DNA from: Diplonema papillatum
Taxonomy: Eukaryota; Euglenozoa; Diplonemea; Diplonemida; Diplonemidae
Assembly: GCA_030068145.1 (NCBI GenBank)
Contig: JAPJBO010000228.1
Location: 1-64,000 of the forward strand
DNA: 64,000 nt
Direction of reading: 5' to 3'
Part shown: in pieces, positions 21,472-34,317 of the stretch
Position numbering within the stretch: the first letter of the stretch is position 1
Layout of the letters: every line of letters begins with the position of its first letter
Made by a program: the position numbers and the translations under genes
The notes under the pieces: model-generated
What the model was told of the DNA's origin: nothing
Database searches by the model: none
Seen by the model: only the letters and a program-made list of their open reading frames with translations

Positions 21472-22458
21472 ATGGTGGGTACAATGGAGAGTCTCGTGGA
21501 CGGCATGTTGGATGGAGTAAAGGAATGGAAGAACGTGCAGCACATTGTCCGGCAGATGTTCGAGGCCCTGGTAGGCGAGGTCAGAACCCTGCAAAAGGAA
21601 CGAGCGACGTACCAGCATCTTCTTTCCCGTGTCAATGTGATGGAGAGCCGTGTCGACGGTTTGTCCAATGCCACGCGCAGCTTTCGAGACGTACATGACA
21701 AACTAGCCCGAATTGACGCTTCACTCGGCCAGTCAGCCAACAACGCCGCTTTGGCGCACACAGTGTCCCTAAAGACTCGAGACGTGTTGGACTCTGCCGT
21801 CAAGAAGATGAACGCGCTGCCCACCCTGGATGACGTGCACTCCTTGATTAGGGAAGCGGAGCAGAGGTTGGAGGACCACCCTCTCTCTGACCATCACGAC
21901 GCGTTCCGACCCGTCTCGCCGACTGTCGACGGGCTGCTTCGAGGACCACGTTCAACACTGCCTTACGAAGTGCGGGCGCCGAGTACCTGCTTGCTTGACA
22001 GTTCCTCGCCGCTCCCGAGTGCTACGTGGTCTTGTAAAGGTTCGACTTTAAAACTGCACCGAGGGTCCATCGAGTGGACGTGTCGACAAGGTCTGAGCGG
22101 AGATCAACGATGCTTCGAGTGGTGCACACCAGTTCCGCATGTTGTCAAGACGCTGCCTGAAGGCGTGTACGAGGTTTCAGCAGGCGTCTTCAGCACCGAG
22201 GCTCCGAAGCTCAGTCTGCTTGTAAACGGGGACGAGGTCCTGGTCTCTCGCACGTGCAGGTCGTACATCGTCACCAATTCTCGTAAAGGATGCTCAGAAG
22301 ACTCGCACTGTGCGAAAAGGTGCATAACGGGGCATACCATGCACGACTATCTGTGGCTGCCTTGCCAAGCGACTATCGCCGTGAAGCTGCAGCAAGACAG
22401 CACTGTTCCTTCTGTCAGAATCCGCGATGCCATCCTCACGCTGAAGTACATGCGCTGA
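21472..22458 (+). CDS. Coiled-coil protein with C-terminal beta-sandwich-like domain, unknown function
   Basis: The frame is open upstream to 21223, but the first ATG in good context is 21472 (MVGTMESLVDGM), giving 328 residues. Residues about 5-130 are predicted helical coiled coil from the heptad pattern (VRQMFEALVGEVRTLQKERA). The C-terminal 150 residues are cysteine-containing and beta-rich. LPEGVYEVSAGVFS, KLSLLVNGDEVLVS and DYLWLPCQATIAVKL have the spacing of C1q/TNF-like jelly-roll sandwiches, but this is only pattern resemblance. No signal peptide or membrane segment is seen. I do not recognise the gene, and neighbours give no clue. Confidence 0.62.
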   Translation: MVGTMESLVDGMLDGVKEWKNVQHIVRQMFEALVGEVRTLQKERATYQHLLSRVNVMESRVDGLSNATRSFRDVHDKLARIDASLGQSANNAALAHTVSLKTRDVLDSAVKKMNALPTLDDVHSLIREAEQRLEDHPLSDHHDAFRPVSPTVDGLLRGPRSTLPYEVRAPSTCLLDSSSPLPSATWSCKGSTLKLHRGSIEWTCRQGLSGDQRCFEWCTPVPHVVKTLPEGVYEVSAGVFSTEAPKLSLLVNGDEVLVSRTCRSYIVTNSRKGCSEDSHCAKRCITGHTMHDYLWLPCQATIAVKLQQDSTVPSVRIRDAILTLKYMR

Positions 22459-23522
22459 CCTCGACGAACTACCCGTTGTTCGTCACCATCGGGAATGAGC
22501 TGGCTAGACCCAGCACAGGATGGAGTTTCGGCCGGAACACACAGACCCAATTTGCACATTGGGTAGGTCTTCGCTTTCAGCTTCCTCAAACAACAATAGC
22601 GAAGTTGCAATGCCGGTCCTTCTGGCAGGATCCGCGACAAGTTTCCCTCGGTGAACTATGTTGTGATTTTGAAATAACAGAAGCTGGATGAGAACGTGCC
22701 CGTCGACGTATCATCGTTTGATCTCAATAGAAATGCTCGGACAAGGTCGAGAAGGAACATAGCACCCGAACACACTCCGCATTCGATTAGCAAGCCCACA
22801 TGTAGGAACCACCGCCCTTCATCCTTATACTAGCCTGACAAGCAACCTTTGCCGCAAAGTAGTAGCAGGGCACCGCTAATTCGTCGGAACCTCCGAAGTT
22901 AGTCTCACTCTGAAAAGATGCTCTCAAGAACAGACGCGATTCTCGCCACGAATTGAATTCTTGTTTGTGGAAGTGTTTCCCACCACACATCCAGCGCTGC
23001 ACAGCTAATTCCCCTGTCGGCGCATCGTTGTACGCAGATGCGGTTAGTCTACTAGTGTATCGCCTGTACCGTCCGATCGCGGCTCCTTTTTTCCCGAGTC
23101 TCATTGATGCCATTCTTTCCGGGTTCAACTAAACTTCAGGTATTTGTTGACCCCTGCCGGGGGGAGCGGTATGAAGAGAACAGGGCGAGACATAGTGTTG
23201 AAGCTGCACTTAGTCCAGCGACAGTTGTTGAAGGTGCAGAATAAACCAGTTTTGTGCTTTTGAACCGGTGGCAAGAGAGTACCGCGCTCCTTCGGTGTGC
23301 AACCGTAGTGGGGGTGGACAGAAAGCTACCTCCTTTGCTCCTAGAAGCAAGCAGTGTACCAGCTTGGCCAGAACCGAGCGAACGGTGTGCTCTGGGGTTT
23401 TTGGACCAACGACGAGCTGTTTGCTCCTCTCCGAATCTCCAGCAATACAGGTGACCAAAAAAGCAAGTTTCGTACCTTCGGCTGGGGGGAGGTCGGACTC
23501 CGACACAGAAGAGGCCAGCACA
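22459..23522. other. Intergenic gap and likely 5' UTR of next gene
   Basis: No supported gene. The open frame of the following gene extends back to 23268, but without a convincing start. Confidence 0.45.
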
Positions 23523-26500
23523 ATGTCTGACGAAGTGCAGAGCCCGACGACCATCGAGGCTTTCAAAGGCGCCCTCGAGCGCGAGGAAGCCATGCAGCGC
23601 AAGATAGACGAGCAGGAAGACCTCAACCGCACGCTGACCGCTCAGCTGCTCGACCTGCAAGAAGCGCAAACCTCGCAGCTGGCGAAGGCAGAGGTGGCGC
23701 TGGACGTGTACTGTGAGAGCACCAGCTTGGCGGCGCAGGACGACGACTTCTCGCACGTGTCGAGAGACGACGTAAACACGGCGGGGCTGCCCGCCCTGGA
23801 GGTGGCGATGAAGGAGCTGAATGAAAGCTCTGCCTACTACGAAGAGGAAATGCTGCTGTCTTCCCAAGCGGCGGCGGACGAAAAGCACGCGATGTCGATC
23901 GCATTCAAGGGCCTCGAAGACGAAAACGCGAAGCTGCGGGACGCAGTCGTCTTCCTCGAGCATAAGGTCGAAGAAGAGTGCGCCCGCGCGTCGGAGGCAG
24001 AGATCTCAAAAGAAGCGGCGTTGCAAGAGCTGCAAGAGCAAGCGCGCCTGGCACGCGAGGCGCAAACCAAGACCGTCGTCGCCTACGAGGAGAAGGCAGA
24101 GCGTCTTCAAGACGCTTGCATGCAGCTGGAAGAGGAAGGACTCACGCTCAGCATCAAGCTCCTCGACTCTGAGAAGCTGATTGCAGCACACGAGAGCACC
24201 ATCAAAGACCTATCCGAGACTATTGAGCGCATTCAAACCGAAAGCAGCCTCCAGAACGATGAAAAGAGAGCAGCCGACACCCCTTCACCCGACGCCGCCG
24301 AAAAGCGTGAACTACTCGAGAAAGTAGCGAGCCTCGAAGACGCGCTGTCAGAAGCCCGGAAGCAGGCGGCGAACTCGTCTGTATCAGAATCAGAGGACCT
24401 GCGCGTTCAAAACGAGCAGCTTGTCTCGCACTTAACCCGCATGCAAGACGAAGGCGCGAAACGCGACGCGGAACTGCTGCGTCTCCGAGGGGAGGCCGGC
24501 GAAAAGCACATGCACACCACCGCGCTGGCTGCCGCGGAAGCGACGATCCACGAGCTGGAGTGCCAGAACCAAGCTTTGAACAACCAGCTGTTCATCTTCT
24601 CGAGCCCCGTCAGGCAAGACAGAGACGGCGAGGAGGAGCCGCGGACTCCGATCGAAAACGTGTCCCTCCAGCAGCCCGCGGCGGAGCCGTACTCCGATAT
24701 CCGCGCGCAGCTTGATCTGCTGCAGTTGGAGCCCGTGAAGGACGACTTGTCCGCGACCGAGAACAGGCTGATTGACCGGCAAGCGGAGCGGCGGGCCCGG
24801 CACCTGCAGGCTGAGAACGAGAAGCTGCACGCGCGCATTAAGCAGCTCGAGAGCGACGCATCGTATCTGAAGGCCGCCAGCGCCCAGCTCGCAGCGGCGG
24901 AGGACGAAAACGTGAACCTCCTCCAGCGACTGCAAGCTGCCGGAGACGAGTCCACGAACCTCAAAGAAGAGATCGCGTCCCTCGCGACTCAGCTCGAAGA
25001 CGCGCAGCGCGACTCGGACCCGAAGCTGGCTACGCTGCAAGAAACCATCGTCTGCCTGAAGGCGGATCTGGCCGTCAAATCGGACGAACTGAACACCGTC
25101 GCCAAGCAGCCAGGCGGCTTCGCTTCGGAAAGCGAGGCCGCCGACCTCAGAGCAGCCGTCTCCAACGCTGAGATGCAGCTCGAAGAAGCGCAAGCCGAAG
25201 CGGGCAGGATCCAGCGGCAGCTGCGGGAAGAGAACGAGGAGCTGCAGGCGCGGCTGTCGCGGGCGGAGGGGCTGCTGCGCGAGGCCGGCGACGGGGCCGC
25301 GGTGCAGCGCAAGATCAGCCAGCTCGAAGAGGAGAACGAGAGCCTCCAGGCGAGCGTGCGGGCGGGCGAGGAGCAGCGCTCCAGCGCCGAGCTCGACGAA
25401 CGCATGCGGAAGTTCGAAACCGAAGTGGCCCAAGCCGACATCCGAGCCATGCGGGACACCCTTCGGAAAAAGGACGCCGTCGTAGCAGACTTGGAAGCCC
25501 AGCTCGGGATGGGGAAAAACGCGATCGTAAGCGAGCTCCACAGGCTGAAGTCGGACTCACAAGCTTTCAAAAACCGCGTCAACTATCTCGAAACCGAGCA
25601 CAAGAACGCAGCCGTGATGCTCCAAGCCGCCGAAGCGCAGCTCGCAGCCCGGGACGCCGATTCCCTCCAACGGTCAGAAGAACAGGCCGCCCTTCAGCAC
25701 GGCATCAAAGAACTCGAGACGAAGCTCTCCGGAAAAACGGAGCAGCTCATCGCCACCATCGCGAGGTTCGAGGAAACAACACAAGCCATGCAGGCCAAGA
25801 TTTCGGAGCTAGAGGCCGCAGATCCGGACAACAACAAGGGCACCTTCGATGACAAGCACCTCCGCGCCGAGATAGACAAGCTGCAAAGCATGCTGGCAGA
25901 CAACATGCGCACGTCCGAAGGATACCAGGCTCGCGTTCAGGCAGTCCAGGAGAAAGACAGCGCTGCCCTCGCAGCAGCTGAACTCCAAGTTACCGAGCTC
26001 CGAACCGAGAACGAAGCCATGAGAGAACAGTTGAGAGACCTTGAAGGCGAAAAAGAAAGAAGCCTTGACAAGCAGCTCGAGGATCTTGAGGCCACGGTTG
26101 TCGAAAAGACTGAGATCGCGTCAGAGCTGCAGGCCCGTATGGAACAGCAGAACCAGTATCTCCTCGCTCAAATCAGGGAGCTGACCGAGGATTCAGAGGA
26201 GATGAAAGCCCGCATCGCAGCAGTAGACGCCGACAAGCTCCCCCTCGTCGAAGTCAGCCAGACAATTTCTGACTCGCCATCGGAAGGAGCGACTCGGGTC
26301 AAGGAGCTCGAAGAGCAGCTCGCCGACAAAACAAACGAGGTGCTTTGCGTCGCAAATGCGGCAGAGGAGACTTCTGTTTCGCTCAACGAAGCGATCAACG
26401 CGCTCGAAAAGGAGAAATCGCGCTTGGAGCAAATTCTCGAGGAAAAGGCCGGCGACATCACCGAACGAGCCGCACTCGAAGCGGAAAACGCGGAACTGGT

Positions 26501-29500
26501 CCGGAAGTTGGCGGAAGCGGAAGCCGGGTCGGAAGAGGCGGCCCGCAGCTTGAAGGAGCAGCTCTCCGCCTCGTCCGAACGCGAAGCGAACCTCCGCGAG
26601 CAGCTGAGCCAGCTGCAGGACGCGGTTGACGCCGCGCGGCAGCGCCTCGCGTCGGTCGAATCGGAACACGAAGAGGCGTCGACGCAGCAAGCCGCGAAGG
26701 TCGCCGCCTTCGAAGCCGAAACCGCGGAACTGGCGCGGAAGCTGGCCGACGCCGAACGCCGAGCCTCGGAGCCGGTGCCGTCGGACGGGTCGGAGGAAGT
26801 AATCCGCGGCTTGAAGGAGCAGCTCTCCGCTTCCTCCGAGCGCGAAGAAACCCTCCGTGAGCAGCTGCACGAGCTGGAGGACGAGGTCGACGTTGCGCGA
26901 CAGCGTGAACTCCTCAACTCCCAGCGCCTCGCCGCCGCCGAATCCGTGCACGAAGAGACGTTCCGGCGAAAGTCAGAACTCGAGCAAGAACTGGGCGACA
27001 TAAAGCAACGCGAGACCACCGGCTCGGAAGCGGTGACCGAACTCAGCCGGCTGAAGGGCGACCTGGAGCGGATGCAGGAGGTAGAGCAGAAGGCGGAGGC
27101 ACAGGCGCTCGAAATGGACCGGCTGGCAGCTGAAAACGGGGGCCTGCGGCAGGAGGTCGCCGAACTGCAAGCTCAGGCTCAGGAGCTGGAGAAGAAGCTG
27201 CAGCTGGAGAAGCCCCAGGAGGACAGCACCGGAGGGTATGAGGCGTTGCAACAAGCCCACCGCGAGCTCCAGGACAAGGATTTGCAACGGATGCTATCCC
27301 TCGAACAGGACGTCATCGCCGCGCGGGAGGCAGCCGCTGAAGGCGCGCAGAACGTCGAACGGTTGACTGCTGACAACACAGACCTGCGCAACCAAATCAA
27401 CGATCTCCAGACAGAGTCACGAGACCTGCATCAGCGCGTGTCGCAGGCTGAGGCGGCCAACGACACGCTCACGCAGCAGCTGCAAAATGTCGGCTCGGAC
27501 GCGGGACGAACGTCGGGTGGCGAATACGAAGCACTGCAACGAGAGCACCGCGAACTTCAGGACAAAGTGGCGACCCTCGAACAAGACCACAGCGAGGCGA
27601 ACATTCAGCGCCAGCAAGCCCTTCAGCAGGCAGCCGCAGGCCAGCAACATGCAGCTGAAGTGGCGCTGAATGTCGAGCGGCTGACCGCCGAAGTCAACGA
27701 TCTTGAACACCAGACGAGCAACCTCCGACTGCGATTGCAGGAGACCGAAGCTGCCAACGACGTGCTGAAGCTCCAGGTGCAGAATGTAGAGGAGTTCGAG
27801 GCACGGAAGAAAGAGCACCGTGAGCTTCAGGATGAAGTCGCCGACATCAAGAAGAGATACAACGACGCCGCTGCTTCCCTGGCGTCCGTATCCGAGCAGC
27901 TGACTGCGACCGCATCACGAGAGGAGGCGCTGAGAGTCCGCGTGCAGGAGCTGCAAAGCTCGAGTTCGGCCGAGCACTCGAAATCCGCCGAAACGGCCCA
28001 AGCGGTCGCCCGCGAGAAGGAAGAGATCTCGCGGCTCTTCGCGGCGGCCGGAATGGAAGCCGAACAGCGGGAGCAAGCCCTCCGCGAGCAGGTCCGCACG
28101 CTCACAGCTGCGCTGCAAGCTGCCGAGCAAAGCCGGGAGGCCCTCGAAGCCGCCGCAGTGGAGGCCAGCGAGGCACAGTCGGAGCACGAGCGCCGCTACT
28201 CGAACCTGCAGACAGACAACGCGAAGCTCGCCGCCGACCTCGAACAGTCGCGCCAGCAGCAGATGAACCGTAGCTCGAAGTCCGAAACGTCGGACGCCGA
28301 CGTCACCATCGCGAACGGACGCGTCCGGGAGCTCGAAACCCTGTGCGAATCGCTGGAAAAGGAGCTGCGGTCCCTGCAGACCGACAACCGCGCATTAAGC
28401 AGCAACTTGGTGGCCGCAAAAAAAGAGCTCGAAGTCCACGCTTCGGCAACGGACCTCTCGAGCTCGTCGAAGAACAGTTCATCGGCCGAGGCGGTTCTGC
28501 ACGCAAGGATCAGCTCGATGACGCAAGAGATTGCTTTGCTCAAGGCGCAGAACGAAGTCCACGTGGCCGAGGGTGACGGCTTGAGGAATGAAACCCGAGC
28601 ATTGCGGTTGGAGCGGGACGGCTTGAAAAAGACGCTGGCGGAGCAGTCGTCTTCGACCGACCGCGAGGCGAAGCTCAAGCAAAACATCGGCGAGCTGGGA
28701 TCGGTGGTGAGCGGCTTGAAAAGCGAGTTGGACTGCATCCGTGGCGACACGAACTTGGGCGGGCTCTCGACGCTTCGCAACGAGCTTGCGACTTCTCACG
28801 AAGAGCTGGCCAAGCTGCGTGCGCAGCTGAACGACGCGAAAGCTTCCGATGGAAAAACACGCCCTCGGCACAGGGACGCTGACGAGCAGGACGTATGCAG
28901 GGGGGTTTACGATTGGGGATTAAAGGACCCTGCCCAACGCTGTACTGTGAACGTGGAGAGAGGGCACCGTAGTCTTTTGTTAGACGCAGTGGGGCGACCG
29001 GATACTCCCCGGAGAGATGATCTCTGCACTCTATCTCGTCTCTCTCGGGAAAGGGCAACACGGTAGCGGTGACCACGAGAACACATACAGGTAGGTGGGG
29101 AAAGGACCTGGGACTGCTAAGGCGAGACTAACCCGTCCCTGTCTCTCCCCCGGAACTAGCCTAGCCCACCCATGGTAGAGTTCTTGAGGTGGTCGCGTGC
29201 AAGTGGAGAAAATTGTTGAAAGCATCTGCCCGTTTACCCTCTGCGCACACTACAGGAGAGCGACCGAGGCGTCCGCAAAGAGCTGGCAAGCTGCCGGCGA
29301 GACATGATGAAACTTGCCCAGACGCATCGCGATCTCCTGGCCGAGTTTGAATTGGTGCGCGCGGCAAAGAAGCAAGCTGAAAAAAAGATGGTATGAACGC
29401 GCAAACCGAGAACCCCTTGTTATCTGACACCGGAAATTGACGCGTGGCATATTACCTGCCATAGAGTGATGATTGCTCCAAAGTACGGAAGACCAATAGT

Positions 29501-30511
29501 CGAAAGACTTATGGAGAAACAAGGCCGAAATTTGTTTGAGTGGGAGATATGGCACAAAGATGTTTCGGGTGGGGTTTATGCGTGTCTCGGGCACATCTTT
29601 GGAGTGCTTGAGGGAGTCTCTGTTTTTGTGCGAACCAGCAACTGCCGGCGAGCGTAATCGTTTGAGCTAAGAACGAGGCAGCAACCGTAGCTGAGCCTGA
29701 AGGCGCACACGCCAAGTTGCACACAAAAAGACGGGATGTTCAAGACTTTAGTTACAACGTGAAGTGCGCGTACGAATATGCCAAGCCAATATTACCCACT
29801 TTCAGCCTAAAGGGTCAACTGGAGTTTCTAGAAAACCGGATCTTTAAACCTCAAAAAGCGCAACCAAAATATTTGCTTTCCATGCAGGTCGAGTACAAGG
29901 AGCGCATGCAGGACCAGCAAACATTGTACCGAGTATTGAAAGGTCTCCGGCCGAATGCGGGAGACGCCGATGAGACGAAGGTGAACACGCTGGCGAACCA
30001 TCTGGCGCAGATATCGGCAAAGAATCACATGACCGAGAACGAGGTCGACAACGCTGTGATTGTGATGCTGGAACGGCGTGGCCAACCGGGGCTGGCTTCA
30101 GGGACGCGTCGGAGGGCTGATTCGAAGGTCGACTACACGAGGGCCGAGAGGAAATCGGCGCCGAAAAACGACAGTTTTGAAAACGCGGCGAATACACCGC
30201 GAGGCGCCGAGGACCATCTACGCCTGGACCCACGCTCTGAGGCTCGCATTGAGAGGATGGTCGAAATGTGGTCCGACCAGCCGTTGTCATCGTACGGACT
30301 CCAACAGCGGCGCAATCGGTCACCAGTCCACTCTTTCGGGCGCATGCCGAGGACATCTTCTCGGCCTCCGATGCCGATAACCCCTACTCAGTCCGCTAGT
30401 AACCTCAATTCGCGAAGGGTATGCACTATCCTTCCAAAGAACCACCATAGAAGGGCGCTCAGCTTCGGGGTAGGTGAGAAATACATGACTCAGCCCAGTG
30501 GACATGTTTAA
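23523..30511 (+). CDS. Very long coiled-coil protein (three exons), unknown function
   Basis: Exons 23523-28892, 29256-29390 and 29888-30511 join in phase 0 with donors gtatgc and gtatga and CAG acceptors, giving about 2,040 residues. Nearly all of exon 1 is uninterrupted heptad repeat rich in Glu, Ala, Lys, Gln and Leu (for example LQARLSRAEGLLREAGDG and AELARKLADAERRASE). Near-repeated blocks (LKEQLSASSERE appears twice about 80 residues apart) point to internal duplication. Exons 2 and 3 continue the coil and end in a Ser/Arg/Pro-rich tail. Such proteins are typically centrosomal/basal-body, Golgi or cytoskeletal tethers, but nothing here decides. The start ATG 23523 opens MSDEVQSP; the frame is open earlier. 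A gtatgc-type donor near 30420 could instead splice to an unseen last exon. Confidence 0.8.
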
Positions 30512-30929
30512 GTGTGCCTTTTCTGGACACCAAAGGTTCTGCCAGTGCACTGATGTCCTCATCCTGTGCAGTCACCTCTTGAATGCCAAGTGCAATCAGA
30601 GGTCTGCCCACACGTCAACTCCTGAACAACGTAACTTCTTTTCAGCGCTATGCTCATACGAAATACGCCACACAGCATATATCGCCTGGCCGGTATTCTA
30701 TTTCGGCTCCACGGTGGCGCTGATTCATTTCTTGGTCCGACGGCGTTCTGTGCTGGGAGATCCAAAGCGTGAAGCGATGGTTCCCGTCGCTCGCAGTTGT
30801 CAAAGAAGAAGACTTAAGTACCGGAGCGTACTGATGTTCTTGTCTTCCATTGTCCCTTCTCGTCTCGTCTCTTTTCAATCTTTTTTTGCGAGGAGACGGG
30901 AAGCTTCCCGAAGTGGCGCCTTTGAACCC

Positions 30930-30945
30930 GTCTCTCTCTCCCTCT

Positions 30946-30978
<33 letters not shown>

Positions 30979-30979
30979 T
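30930..30979. repeat. CT dinucleotide microsatellite
   Basis: About 50 bases of almost pure CT with a C-rich interruption near 30945-30952. Confidence 0.95.
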
Positions 30980-32573
30980 TTTATTTTCGTCGTATGAGAC
31001 GATAGTCTTAGAAGGTTATTATTAACCGACTCCACGGTACACTCGTCATGAACATACTGCGGTACAGGACCTCTCGCCATCACGAGAGGCTCCTCTCCTC
31101 GCTTTCCGTGTCCTGAGGCGCCTTCTAGCTTAAAAGAGGCGGGGTAGAGACATCGGAAGCCTCAATTACGACCATTCGATGCAACACGATACAAAGGCGG
31201 CCGTGAGGAACTCGGCGGGTCGGGTTGGCACATGTTGGCCCGCTCGCCAAAAGAAGCGTGTCGCTAAACCGCCGAGAGCACGCAGACCTTGCCGCCCTCG
31301 TCAGTATGCCCTCAGGACGTAATGCCTCAAAGGGGAAATTTGTTTCATGTTCCAACGCATTGGTTTGCTCCTGACACGGGCCTTTCCCTCAAGTGAAGGC
31401 CAAAAAAACAGGCATGATGCGTTCCACACATTAAACGAAGACCCCCTCCCAGAAAACATGCCAGCTTCTGGAGAAACCCCCGAAGTCTCTTCATTCTGGC
31501 ACAAACCAGGTCCACAGATGGATAGTTGGGTGGCCTTTCACTTCTCTGTTTTGTCGGAAAGAAGGGGGCCCCCAGCAACCCAAAACTAGAAACCTACCAC
31601 TCAGGTGGTCCTAAAGTGCTCGGCAAATCCAAAATAACTGGTCGGATGCTCGTTTTAGGCTGAAATAAGGGCCGCAGAATGCAAAACCAAGGCAGAATCA
31701 TCCCACAAGGCATTCCTAGGTTAGGGGCTACGCTTTGAAATTACGATTCAGCCGCCCGCGCACGGATGCTCGGTGTTTTTCTTCAAACAAACACTTCAAA
31801 CGCACTCTAAATACCCCACTCCTTTAAACAACCCCTCTTCGCTCCTGTTTGTCACATACTCGCGGCGCCGTAACCTTTTGTAGGCAATCCCTTGGTTCTC
31901 TTAACTCTTGCTTCCTGTCCCGTCCATGACATTGTGTCTGTCCATCTTAGATTGCATTCGCATGCACCAGCCTTCGGTATGCGATGGTAGAAATTTGGCT
32001 CTGCCAAACCCTTTTCTTTTGTTGTTTTTCTTTTCTCTTCGTTATCGCTTAGCGAAGACTTACCGGTATTCCTTCGCTTCTTTCCGTTTGCATCTGCGGC
32101 ACCGTCATCAGGAGAGTCTTCCGATCAGCGCTTCCAGACACCAGCGAGCTGGAGTTTGGCTGGGAGTTTGGCTGGGACGGCCTACCGGTTGCACATCGCA
32201 GGTATTCTGCGACACATGCTCAGCGGGAACAGAGAGAGCATAATTTAACAGCAGCGTTCGTCGTTGTGGGGATCGTGTTGTTCAAGCTTCAGCAGGGGCT
32301 CTCCGGGGCTGAGCTCCAGCCCCCGCACTGGGCGGGTTCAATCAAACCCGAATTAGTTGTCTGTCTGTCCGAACCCGCGACTTTCTCGGGTCACTTTTCG
32401 TCAAAAAAAAAATCAAGCCAAGGGACTAAGGTGACATGTGTGCTGTGCGGGGAGTACGCGACGGCGTACCACGTTCTAATCACCAACGACGCTGAGCATG
32501 CACGACACGGCGACCTCGACGACGTGGGAATCGAAGTCCCTGATGACAAAAAATAATCCTCGCTGCCTGTGCG

Positions 32574-32604
32574 CCGCGTCCTGCATATGCGAGGCAGGAC
32601 GCGG
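32574..32604. other. Perfect 11-bp-stem hairpin
   Basis: CCGCGTCCTGC at 32574-32584 is the exact reverse complement of 32594-32604 with a 9-base loop. It begins 18 bases after a stop codon at 32554-32556. Function unknown; it could be an RNA stem or a small mobile-element end. Confidence 0.7.
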
Positions 32605-32781
32605 CAGCACCACGCCATGTTGCTAACAGAGTAGCCAAGCTGTTGAAAGACCCGCAAGTGGCGAAGTGGGCAACGGGAGTCCTGAAGGGGCTGGAATGGG
32701 AGAGTGAAGGACGGCGGTGAGGAAGGGACCAACGCGTCCGGTAAACACATGGCAGAGGCAGTTGAGCATTTGGCTAAACCT

Positions 32782-32995
32782 TTTTTGTATAAGCATCTGC
32801 TTCGTAGGAAATGCTTGAGGAGACTGCCAGTTGCGATAGATCAAAGGAGGTAAATGTGCTGTAGCCCACACGAAACACAGGTAAATCTGGGTTTAGTGGC
32901 GGGCGTAAGCGTTCAACAAAAAAGACCCACTTTGTAGTTGTCTTGTTTTCTCCCCCTCTAGCCTCCTTCGAAATGAGCACAAGGCAGTCCCTCGA
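32782..32995. repeat. Dispersed repeat family, copy 1
   Basis: Shares about 138 near-identical bases with 50322-50459 and its right part with 35634-35740. No ORF of interest. Probably a non-autonomous transposon-derived sequence. Confidence 0.75.
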
Positions 32996-33350
32996 GTATT
33001 TCCTTTTCATAGAGATGATCACCAATGAAAGATGTTCCCTTGCAATCAAAAACCACCGACTAGAAGACGAGGGAGAGAACCCATACTAGTCACGCCCCCG
33101 GGCGGCAAAAGGGCACCAGATGCCGAGAGGACAACAAAGAAAATCGGCCCAAAAGGACCGAAACCAGGCTCATGGGTCGTTTTGGGTCACTTTTTCGGGT
33201 CATTTTTGGGTACGGCCTCTGGGGGCACCGCGAGCTTAGATGACGAAGTCTTTTTCTGACCAACGCCTTTGTTCAGAAGTTCCAGAACCGGTTTTCAAAC
33301 GACCAAGCATCCCAGCACATCGCTACAGGCCCCTTCCCCCCGTGTCGCAA

Positions 33351-34317
33351 ATGGAAACCCCTCTGCTCAGCGCAGTGATCGGGGGTCACTGTGACATCGT
33401 ACAGCTTTTATTGCGACATGGGGCGGATCCGAACCCCCCCGTGGTGGTGTCCCGTCTGCCGCTGGTGGAGGCTGCCGCAGCAGGGTTTGATGGGGTAGCG
33501 GCAGCGTTGCTGCGCGGAGGTGCGCTGATAGACCGCGCCGACTATTCAGACCGGCCGCCGTTGCTGGCCGCACTCGATCGGCAGCAACTTGCCACGAGCA
33601 AGCAGCTCATCGCCTGCGGCGCGTCGCACTCGTGTATTGATGGTTGCGGGAGGACCCCGTTGCACTCAGCTGCAGCATGGGGGTCGCCAGATATAGTCGA
33701 AAGGCTGATCGAAGCCGGTGCTGACGTGAACAGCAGAAGCTGGGCGCAGCAGACACCGCTGCATTTCGCCGCTCAGGGAAGAGACTGCCAAGCTTGCTTG
33801 CTCTTACTGCAAGCAGGAGCAGACGTAAATGCAGCCTGCATGGACGGGTTGACTGCACTGCACTTCGCTGTGGCCCGAGGCAACCGCGACATGGAAACGA
33901 TGCTCAAGCGCTACGGCGCCAGCTCCGAGGCCCGCACGCGGCAAGGCTGGCTGCCGCTACACTATGCGGCGTGGAACCGCGATTTCTCGTACGTCCTCAA
34001 CGAGGTCACCGAAGGCGAGCGGCGCGCGCGGGCCGATGACTCGCTCCACTTCGCGGCGGCCTACGGGGACGCAGCCGCGGTCGCCGATCACTTGGGCCGA
34101 GGGGCGTCCGTAGCCTCCCCGCGACGTCATGGAGTGGCCCCCGCTTATCTGGGCGGCGTTGGGGGGGCACGCGGACGTGGTTTCGCTCTTATTGCAGGCG
34201 GGAAGCCGGCCGCACGATGTCGACGCCGTCGGTCGCGACGCGCATGACCTGGCGAAAGCCGGCAGACACTACAAAGTGCTCGAGATTTTGTCCTCCGACT
34301 TTCGTCCCGAGGAATAA
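33351..34317 (+). pseudogene. Ankyrin-repeat protein with one frameshift
   Basis: Nine or so ankyrin repeats run from 33351 (METPLLSAVIGGHCDIVQLL): for example GRTPLHSAAAWGSPDIVERL, QTPLHFAAQGRDCQACLLLL and GLTALHFAVARGNRDMETML. At about 34115-34120 (a CCCC run) the repeat frame shifts by one base. The next repeat, DVMEWPPLIWAALGGHADVV, continues in the other frame to a stop at 34315-34317 (FRPEE). Either the assembly has a base error or the gene is damaged; with one base corrected it would encode about 320 residues. Ankyrin repeats bind protein partners, and no other domain is visible. The frame is open upstream to 33240, so the start is uncertain. Confidence 0.75.

Larger units (their letters stand above)
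30512..33350. other. Mostly non-coding gap
   Basis: Holds a CT microsatellite, a dispersed repeat copy, a strong hairpin and one short frame that looks coding. The frame at 32595-32717 encodes about 40 residues including VAKLLKDPQVAKWATGVLKG before a TGA and follows a CAG that could be an acceptor. I cannot attach it to a gene. The rest shows no supported feature. Confidence 0.4.

Noticed and set aside
24432-27019. Long - strand frames (up to 369 codons) opposite the coiled-coil gene
   Set aside because: They are antisense shadows of GC-rich codons; the + strand frame has clear heptads and splice structure.
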